Below are positions 58,302-64,000 of a stretch of DNA of 64,000 nucleotides, one piece after another (the stretch's first letter is position 1; every line of letters starts with the position of its first letter). The stretch is from Sphingomonas montanisoli (GTDB lineage Bacteria > Pseudomonadota > Alphaproteobacteria > Sphingomonadales > Sphingomonadaceae). Under the pieces are notes generated by a model. That model searched no databases, had not been told where the DNA came from, and worked only from the letters and a program-made list of their open reading frames with translations. A program made the translations under genes and the position numbers. Where the stretch lies: assembly GCF_008274695.1 (NCBI RefSeq), contig NZ_VTOU01000007.1, forward strand, positions 1 through 64,000, given 5' to 3'.

Positions 58302-59313
58302 TTTCGCGCAGCAAGGCCGTGGCGAGCCGCGCGGCGTGGCGCCATCGCCGCGCTTGGACGAGCCGTGCGACCATATGCCAGCCTTTGGGCAATCGCCCGC
58401 CTGCGCCGATATAGTCGATCAACACGCGGAAGCCCGGGCCCGCCAGCGCGCTCGTCGGATATTCGATCCGCTCGATCACCGATGCGCGCACCCGCTGGCT
58501 GTCGCCCGGCCGCCCGGTGATGGCATCGACCGCGCCGAGCCCGTCCAGCCCCGGCAGCGGATCGATCGCGCCCAGCGTGTCGCGCTCTCCGGCCTTGCGC
58601 TGCTCGTCGCTGATCCACGCCATCGCCGCCCACGCGGTCTGCACGGCCAGGTTACGGTCGCTCACTTGCCCAGGGTGCTGGCGATAATAGGTGAGAGCGT
58701 CGGGCAGGTTCGCCAGCTTCGTCACCCGCGAGAGCCGCAGCCAGAGGTCCAGATCCTCGCAATAGCGGAATTGCGGGCGATAGCCGCCGACCTGGGCGAC
58801 CAGCTCTGCGCGCATCAGCACGCTCGCGTGATTCATCAGCGGGGTATAGGGCGTGGCAAGCGCGACCCGAAACGCCGCGTCATCGAGCGGGTAGGCGCGC
58901 GCCATCGGCCATTCGCGGCCCGTATCGTCGAAATAGCAGGTCTGGGTGCCGACCACGCCGTAATCGGGATGCGCGTCGAGAAACGCGATCTGCCGCTCGA
59001 TCCGGTCGGGCGTGCAGCGATCGTCGCCATCCATCCGTCCGATCAGTTCGCCGCGCGCCTCGCCGAGCATATGGTTCAGGCTGGCGATGAAGCCACGGTT
59101 GTTCTGATGGATCGCGCGGATGCGGGGGTCGCGCGCCGCATAGCCATCGATGATCGCGCCCGATCCGTCGGTCGATCCGTCGTCGACGATCAGGAACTCG
59201 AAATCGGCGAAGCTCTGCCCCAGGATCGATTCGATCGCGGCGGGCAGATAGGCGGCATTGTTATAGACCGCCATCAGGACGCTGACGCGCGGTGTGTCGG
59301 TGTCTGGCCTCAT
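58294..59313 (-). CDS. GT2 family glycosyltransferase
   Basis: The 339-residue protein has a GT-A domain. Its motifs are VSVLMAVYNNAAYLPAAIESILGQSF, LIVDDGSTDGSG, GRMDGDDRCTPDRI with the DxD-like Asp-Gly-Asp-Asp metal site, and FRYCEDLDLWLRLSR with the catalytic Asp. A C-terminal region (about 230-339) is helical. It is convergent with the flippase gene and stands alone on its strand. A GC-rich inverted repeat lies upstream of its start. It probably adds a further residue to the same surface glycan. Confidence 0.9.
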   Translation of the reverse strand: MRPDTDTPRVSVLMAVYNNAAYLPAAIESILGQSFADFEFLIVDDGSTDGSGAIIDGYAARDPRIRAIHQNNRGFIASLNHMLGEARGELIGRMDGDDRCTPDRIERQIAFLDAHPDYGVVGTQTCYFDDTGREWPMARAYPLDDAAFRVALATPYTPLMNHASVLMRAELVAQVGGYRPQFRYCEDLDLWLRLSRVTKLANLPDALTYYRQHPGQVSDRNLAVQTAWAAMAWISDEQRKAGERDTLGAIDPLPGLDGLGAVDAITGRPGDSQRVRASVIERIEYPTSALAGPGFRVLIDYIGAGGRLPKGWHMVARLVQARRWRHAARLATALLRETM

Positions 59314-59355
59314 GTTGGGGATTTAGCGGTTGGCGAGGTGCGAGTCAGTCAAAAA

Positions 59356-59471
59356 TCCTCCCCCGCCAGGGGGAGGTGGCGCCGAAGGCGACGGAGGGGG
59401 AGGACGGAACGAGCGTCCCGTTTCCTCCCCCTCCGTCAGCTATGCTGACACCTCCCCCTGGCGGGGGAGGA
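59356..59471. repeat. long GC-rich inverted repeat, same core as at 40.4 kb
   Basis: Outer arms 59356-59378 and 59449-59471 are exact 23-base complements. Inner arms 59391-59404 and 59423-59436 are exact 14-base complements. A TCCTCCCCC core links it with the element at 40380-40505. It sits between the divergent starts of the GT2 gene and the end of the kinase gene. It is a dispersed REP/BIME-like element, and no transposase is seen nearby. Confidence 0.85.
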
Positions 59472-59482
59472 ATCAATTGGGT

Positions 59483-61084
59483 TCACCCCACCGCCTTCGC
59501 CAGCGCCTCGGCCAAAGTAGCCGGGCCGAACGGTTTGCGCAGCACGACGGCATCGTCGCCCATCACCGCGTCGATCGCCTCGGACTGCGCGAAGCCGGTC
59601 GCGAAAACGATCCGCATGTCGGGGCGGACTTTCAGCACCTCGCGCGCCACGTCGGCGCCGTTCATGCCGGGCATCGCGAAATCGATCACCATCGCCTCCG
59701 GGTCTTCGGCCTCCATCATGGCCAGCGCCTCCTTGCCGCCGCTCGCCTCGACCACGGCACAGCCGAATTCCTCCAGCATCGCGGCCAGGACGTCGCGCAC
59801 CTCGGCTTCGTCATCGACGATCAGGACGCGCAGGCCGCCCAGCTGTGCCACGTCGCGCGGATCGGCGGCTTCGGGCCGGAGCGTCGAAATCTCGTGCCCG
59901 CGCGCCACGCGCAGATAGATGGTGGCGGTGGTGCCGCGCCCCAGTTCGGACCAGATCTCCGCGGTGCCGCCACTCTGGCGCGCCATGCCGAACACCATGC
60001 TCAATCCCAGCCCCGATCCCTTGCCGACCGGCTTGGTGGTGAAGAAAGGTTCGAAAACGCGCGACGCCGTTTCGGCCGACATCCCCGATCCGGTGTCGCT
60101 GACGTCGATCGCCACATAATCGCCATCCTCGACATCGTCGCGGCCCGAAAGACTTTCGTGGCGTATGCCGATCCGCAGGCGCCCGCCATCGGGCATCGCA
60201 TCGCGCGCGTTGATCGCCAGGTTCAGGATTGCGAGCTCGAGCTGAACGCGATCTCCGATCGCCAGCGCTTCTTCCGTCGGTACGTCGACGTCGATCGTGA
60301 TCGACGGGCCGATCGTGCGGGCCAGCAATTCGCGCGCCTCGCGCATCAGCGGGACCAGGTCGAAATTCTTGAGCTCCAGCCGCTGCAATCGCGAGAAGGC
60401 GAGCAATTGCCCCGTCAGCCTTTTTCCACGGTCGACCGCGCTGAGCGCGTTGGTGGACATGCGCGTAAGGTTCGTATCTTCCTTCACCTTGCGCGCGATC
60501 AACTCGAGATTTCCGGCCACCACCTGCAGCAGATTGTTGAAATCGTGCGCGATGCCACCGGTCAGCTGACCCACCGCTTCCATCTTGCGCGACTGGAGCA
60601 AGGCTGCCTCGGCCTTTTCGCGCTCCTCGATCTCGGCACGCAGCGCGTCGAGCGCGGCATCGCGTTCGACGATGCGGGCGCTGAGCGAGGTGTTGGCTTC
60701 GGCGAGTCTGGCGGGCGAGGGCAACGCGATCGCCCGCGGGAGGAGTGGCCACAGGATGATCGCGGTCGATACCGATGCCATCGCCGTCACGGCTTTAACG
60801 ATCGCCTCGGCGGCATAATCGCCGTGCCACAGGTTCCAGATGTTCATGACATGGGTCGCGCCGCATGCGGTTATGAACAAGGCGAACAGCCAGAATATGC
60901 CCCCGAACGCCACGTCGCGCCGTCGCCGGACGAACGCGATCAGCGCCAGCGGGATCGAGAAATAGGCGCCAGCGATCAGTGCATCGGACACGGTGTGCGT
61001 CCACACCAGCCAGGGCTGCCACAACAGGCAATAGCCATGCGGCGCGTAGCTGCCGGCTAGCATCTCGCGGACAATGTCGACCAT
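59483..61084 (-). CDS. hybrid histidine kinase with an ethylene-receptor-type sensor domain
   Basis: The 533-residue protein has three membrane helices (about 33-53, 60-84, 94-116). A coiled-coil (about 125-165), HisKA with His180 (GGIAHDFNN), HATPase and a C-terminal receiver with Asp468 and Lys517 follow. The sensor closely matches plant ETR1. Asp34, Tyr41, Ile44, Pro45, Cys74 and His78 sit exactly nine residues after the copper and ethylene-binding Asp25, Tyr32, Ile35, Pro36, Cys65 and His69. Cys74 and His78 would bind copper(I). The ATG at 61084 is used. No separate response regulator is encoded nearby. Confidence 0.93.
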   Translation of the reverse strand: MVDIVREMLAGSYAPHGYCLLWQPWLVWTHTVSDALIAGAYFSIPLALIAFVRRRRDVAFGGIFWLFALFITACGATHVMNIWNLWHGDYAAEAIVKAVTAMASVSTAIILWPLLPRAIALPSPARLAEANTSLSARIVERDAALDALRAEIEEREKAEAALLQSRKMEAVGQLTGGIAHDFNNLLQVVAGNLELIARKVKEDTNLTRMSTNALSAVDRGKRLTGQLLAFSRLQRLELKNFDLVPLMREARELLARTIGPSITIDVDVPTEEALAIGDRVQLELAILNLAINARDAMPDGGRLRIGIRHESLSGRDDVEDGDYVAIDVSDTGSGMSAETASRVFEPFFTTKPVGKGSGLGLSMVFGMARQSGGTAEIWSELGRGTTATIYLRVARGHEISTLRPEAADPRDVAQLGGLRVLIVDDEAEVRDVLAAMLEEFGCAVVEASGGKEALAMMEAEDPEAMVIDFAMPGMNGADVAREVLKVRPDMRIVFATGFAQSEAIDAVMGDDAVVLRKPFGPATLAEALAKAVG

Positions 61085-61163
61085 CGGGACCGGCCCCCTC
61101 CTACCGGAAACGCAAACGGTAGCGGCAAAGCCGTCGCTGCTCAACGATAGTGGGAATACGGTG

Positions 61164-61181
61164 ACATATGTTACAATATGT
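61164..61181. promoter_or_regulatory. A/T-rich dyad between the kinase and the symporter gene
   Basis: ACATAT (61164-61169) and ATATGT (61176-61181) are inverted repeats with six bases between them, in the most A/T-rich stretch between these divergent genes. They could form a promoter element or an operator serving either gene. No specific regulator is indicated. Confidence 0.35.
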
Positions 61182-61253
61182 AAAAGATATTGTCGGTATG
61201 CGAAGCAAAGCTGGGGAGTTGACGCTTCGCCCCCGCTATCCGATGGCTGGCCG

Positions 61254-62243
61254 ATGCGCCTGATCCTGCAAACCCTGAAACGCGTCGATCCCTTCCTGTT
61301 GATGCTGATCGCGACCATCGTGGCGGCATCGCTGCTGCCCGCGCGGGGCGCCGGCGTCTCCGTATTTCACTGGCTCGCCAATGCCGCGATCGTGCTGCTA
61401 TTCTTTCTGCACGGCGCCAAACTCTCGCGCGCGGCGATCGTAGCGGGGGTTGGGAACTGGCGGCTCCATCTGCTGGTGATGGCTTCGTCTTTCGTCTTGT
61501 TCCCGATCCTTGGCCTGGGTCTCTCGATCTTCGCGCGGCCGATGGCGTCGCCGGAGATATTGGCGGGCCTGCTGTTCCTCTCGCTGCTGCCGTCGACCGT
61601 ACAATCATCGATCGCGTTCACCGCGATGGCAGGCGGGAACGTGCCTGCCGCGGTGTGCAGCGCGTCGCTCTCCAACCTGACGGGCATCGTCATCACGCCG
61701 CTGCTGGTCGCTCTGCTCATGAATGTCGGCGGGGCGGGGCACGAGGTTTCGATCGACGCGGTAGGCGATATCGTCGTCCAGCTGCTGTTGCCGTTCGTTT
61801 CGGGGCATCTGCTGAGGCCGTGGATCGGCGGCTGGGTCGACAGCCACAAGAAGCTACTCCAGCCGGTCGATCGTTCGTCGATCCTGCTCGTCGTCTATAC
61901 TGCCTTTTCGGCGGCGGTGGTGCAGGGGATCTGGCAGAAAGTTTCGCCGCTCGATCTCGTCACGATCCTGGCGCTGAGCGCCATCCTGTTGGCGCTCGTG
62001 ATGGGCGTGAACATCCTGATGGCGCGGCGCGCCGGCCTGCCGCGTGAGGATGCGATCGTGCTGCTGTTCTGCGGCTCCAAGAAAAGCCTGGTCTCGGGCG
62101 TGCCGATGGCGGGCGCCCTGTTCGCGCCCGCCGTCGTCGGCGTGCTGATCCTGCCGCTGATGATCTTCCACCAGCTCCAATTGTTCGTCTGCGCGGTGAT
62201 CGCCGGGCGATACCGCGCAGAGTTGGAGCCCGGTGACGCTTAG
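61254..62243 (+). CDS. bile acid:sodium symporter family protein (SBF-like/YfeH type)
   Basis: The 329-residue membrane protein has about ten hydrophobic segments and the SBF-like fold. PSTVQSSIAFTAMAGGNVPAAV and NLTGIVITPLLVALL form the two discontinuous helices that bind substrate and sodium. FCGSKKSLVSGVPMAGALF is typical of the YfeH-like branch. The start at 61254 is chosen because the sequence upstream has no membrane pattern; an in-frame ATG at 61074 overlaps the kinase gene. It may carry organic anions. Its stop shares TTAG with the convergent kinase gene. Confidence 0.9.
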   Translation: MRLILQTLKRVDPFLLMLIATIVAASLLPARGAGVSVFHWLANAAIVLLFFLHGAKLSRAAIVAGVGNWRLHLLVMASSFVLFPILGLGLSIFARPMASPEILAGLLFLSLLPSTVQSSIAFTAMAGGNVPAAVCSASLSNLTGIVITPLLVALLMNVGGAGHEVSIDAVGDIVVQLLLPFVSGHLLRPWIGGWVDSHKKLLQPVDRSSILLVVYTAFSAAVVQGIWQKVSPLDLVTILALSAILLALVMGVNILMARRAGLPREDAIVLLFCGSKKSLVSGVPMAGALFAPAVVGVLILPLMIFHQLQLFVCAVIAGRYRAELEPGDA

Positions 62244-63229
62244 ATCAACGTGTTGAGCGGCGTCTCGGGCCGCGGGCCGAAGTGCGAGATGACTTCGGCC
62301 GCAGCAATCCCCGCCAGACGGCCGCATTCGGCAAGCGGAAGCCCGCGCGCGACGCCGTAGAGGAAGCCGGCGGCGAACAGGTCGCCCGCGCCTGTCGTGT
62401 CGATGACCTGGTTGGCCTTGGCGGCGGGGACACGGATCGTCTCGCCATTGCCGACGATCAGGCAGCCTTCGGCGCCCAGCGTGATCGCTGCGATATCCAC
62501 CGATTGCGCGACCTTGGCCGCTGCCGCGTCGATATCGTCGGTCTGGTAAAGCGAGCGGATCTCGTCGTCATTGGCGAAGAGGATGTCGATGTCGGTGTCG
62601 ATCAGCGCGAGGAAATCGTCGCGGTGGCGATCGACGCAGAAGCTGTCGGACAGCGTCAGCGAAACCTTGCGGCCCGCCTTGTGCGCGGCGGCGGCGGCCT
62701 TGCGGAAGGCGGCCTTGGCCAGATCCTTGTCGAACAGATAGCCTTCCAGATAGACGATCGACGCCTCGGCGATCAGCGCCTCGTCAATATCATCCGGCCC
62801 AAGGTTCACGCACGCGCCCAGATAGGTGTTCATCGTGCGCTGAGCATCGGACGTGACGAGGATCAGGCAGCGTGCGGTCGCCGGGCCGTCTGTCGCGGCG
62901 GGCGTTTCGAAATCGACGCCGATCCCGCGCATGTCGTGGCGATAGACATCGCCCAGCACGTCCTGCTTCACCTTGCCGATATAGGCGGCAGTGCCGCCGA
63001 GCGACGCGACGCCCGCGATCGTGTTGCCGGCCGAACCGCCCGACACCTGTACGCCCGCGCCCATTGCCTGGTAGATCGCCTCGGCGCGCTCCTCGTCGAT
63101 CAGCGTCATCGACGCCTTGGGCATGCCGTGGGTTTCGAGAAAGGCTTCGTCGGCATGGGCGATCACGTCGACGATCGCATTGCCGATACCGAGAACGTCG
63201 TAGCGGGTGGTGGTCAAGGAAAGCTCCAT
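62240..63229 (-). CDS. adenosine kinase (PfkB family)
   Basis: The 329-residue sugar kinase of the ribokinase family has VSGGSAGNTIAGVASLGG as the substrate loop, a KVKQDVLG segment, and the anion-hole IDTTGAGDLFAAGFLYG containing the catalytic Asp and Gly. Closest similarity, by pattern and length, is to adenosine kinases of alphaproteobacteria rather than to fructokinases. It would phosphorylate adenosine in purine salvage. It is a single gene, upstream of the PhyH-like fragment on the same strand. Confidence 0.88.
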   Translation of the reverse strand: MELSLTTTRYDVLGIGNAIVDVIAHADEAFLETHGMPKASMTLIDEERAEAIYQAMGAGVQVSGGSAGNTIAGVASLGGTAAYIGKVKQDVLGDVYRHDMRGIGVDFETPAATDGPATARCLILVTSDAQRTMNTYLGACVNLGPDDIDEALIAEASIVYLEGYLFDKDLAKAAFRKAAAAAHKAGRKVSLTLSDSFCVDRHRDDFLALIDTDIDILFANDDEIRSLYQTDDIDAAAAKVAQSVDIAAITLGAEGCLIVGNGETIRVPAAKANQVIDTTGAGDLFAAGFLYGVARGLPLAECGRLAGIAAAEVISHFGPRPETPLNTLI

Positions 63230-63276
63230 CGAAAGAATGCGCCCGGCCTACGGGCGTATCGGAAAAGGGGAAAGCT

Positions 63277-64000
63277 CTATTCGTCGCCCGGCCGCTTGCG
63301 ACCGGCCTTGGCCCAGGCCTGGCCGATAAGCGGTTTGTAGATGTCGTGGGTCAGCCACAGCAGCGGGATACGCCGCTCGGCAATGCCCGGCAGACTCCAA
63401 GGGTCGAGGCCGGAGAACGGCAGGAACGGGTTGCGGCGACTATAAGCCCACAATTCGATCCGGGTCGATCGATGCGCCGCCTCGCCGCGCGCATGGAATC
63501 CGAACGTGTCGGCGACCACGAGCGTGTTGGCGGGCACGGCGAGCGATATCGGCTGCGGCAGGCCCAGCGCGGTCAGTTCCTGCCGTTCGATCCGGAATGA
63601 TCCGCGCGCCGACAGCCGGTCGCCTTCGTCGCGCACCGAAAGGCTGCGGCGCTTCTCCCAATCGAGCCGCGCGGGCGTCAGCCGGTGCGATCCGGGGACG
63701 TAGGTGAACGGGCCTTCGTCCGCCGCCACGTTCTCCAGGAAGAACCACGCCTTCATCGTCGGGTGGAAGGTGTCGGCGTGCAGATTGACCTGCGGGTCGG
63801 GCGGCGCGTCGAAGCGGTGGGTCAGGATTGACTGGATGTAGAGCAAGGGCTCGACGTCGAAGCTGGCGATGTAGCGGGCAAGCGCCTGGAAGCGCGGATG
63901 GTCGCGGAAAGCCTTCACCGCCGGCATCGCGCGGATCGCATCCGGGTCGATCGCATAGCGGCGCGTGATCGCGTCGCCCTGCACCATCTCGCGCGCCGGG
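63277..64000 (-). CDS. phytanoyl-CoA dioxygenase-like (PhyH) protein, N-terminus outside the window
   Basis: The visible 236+ residues belong to a 2-oxoglutarate/iron(II)-dependent oxygenase. HADTFHPTMKAWFFLENV contains the first His and Asp of the iron triad, and GPFTYVPGSHRLT is the PhyH landmark. A downstream GFHARGEAAHRSTRIEL supplies the distal His and the 2-oxoglutarate Arg. The frame stays open to the window edge beyond the ATG at 63987, so the true start probably lies outside. The substrate is unknown. It is separated by 47 bases from the adenosine kinase gene. Confidence 0.85.
   Translation of the reverse strand, partial: PAREMVQGDAITRRYAIDPDAIRAMPAVKAFRDHPRFQALARYIASFDVEPLLYIQSILTHRFDAPPDPQVNLHADTFHPTMKAWFFLENVAADEGPFTYVPGSHRLTPARLDWEKRRSLSVRDEGDRLSARGSFRIERQELTALGLPQPISLAVPANTLVVADTFGFHARGEAAHRSTRIELWAYSRRNPFLPFSGLDPWSLPGIAERRIPLLWLTHDIYKPLIGQAWAKAGRKRPGDE

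Overview
The window looks like chromosome from a sphingomonad-type alphaproteobacterium. The evidence is high GC with many GATCG words, dense ATGA-coupled operons, a bacterial COQ4, YhhQ, several Rieske/SDR/NTF2 catabolic genes, two LPS-type glycosyltransferase regions, and dispersed GC-rich inverted repeats. The taxonomic call is an inference from protein families and style; no rRNA is present.

Layout. 1-3.5 kb is the right end of a prophage: a tail-protein C-terminus, small tail-region proteins, a CHAP/TIGR02594-type endolysin, a holin-like protein and an embedded pair of spanin genes. It is followed by an unusual non-coding stretch with palindromes and a candidate structured RNA (3.46-3.72 kb), a small reverse gene, and a 3' fragment of tRNA-Thr(TGT) near 4.1 kb that probably marks the attachment site. 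4.1-6.7 kb (minus strand) holds a small acidic protein, a DUF4214-like/methyltransferase fusion of more AT-rich composition, and a FadL/OmpP1 porin. 6.9-13 kb is a tightly coupled operon: an MBL-fold/receiver-like/GAF protein, a membrane GAF-PAS class III cyclase and a GT-C type membrane glycosyltransferase.

13-24 kb mixes catabolic-looking genes (COQ4 homologue with TetR, three SDR/NTF2 genes, a Rieske oxygenase with its own TetR) with a GT2-GtrA/GT-C pair, phhB, a minimal zincin and ccmAB for haem export. 24-26 kb is arsenic resistance (arsR-aqpS-arsC) with a clear operator, then a GST. 26-29 kb is housekeeping (hemB of the non-zinc type, a GNAT enzyme, gamma-carbonic anhydrase, a lipoprotein, tRNA-Arg(ACG)). 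29-37.4 kb is an F420-linked catabolic island: an SDR, three luciferase-like (LLM) oxidoreductases, LysR, a Rieske oxygenase and an enoyl-CoA hydratase, ending in cofD-cofC for the cofactor itself. 37.4-40.4 kb is an OsmC/membrane/SDR operon divergent from a GlxA-type AraC regulator.

40.4-43.5 kb carries an AmpR-like LysR divergent from a subclass B3 metallo-beta-lactamase with Glu in place of the first zinc histidine, followed by a GDPD. 43.5-53.7 kb holds a zinc alcohol dehydrogenase, a TetR-NTF2-SDR operon, an ABC-F ATPase, threonine synthase, a DapB-like dehydrogenase, a secreted tyrosine phosphatase and an esterase. 53.8-59.3 kb has tRNA-Arg(TCT), the queuosine-precursor transporter YhhQ and a polysaccharide cassette of three glycosyltransferases plus a flippase. 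59.5-64 kb has a hybrid histidine kinase with a plant ethylene-receptor-type sensor, a bile-acid:sodium-symporter-like protein, an adenosine-kinase-like PfkB enzyme and a truncated PhyH-like dioxygenase.

No CRISPR array, transposase or rRNA was seen. No stretch of more than about 300 bases lacks a gene; the longest is 3460-3722. Most of the remaining intergenic space is accounted for by promoters, operators, repeats and tRNAs.
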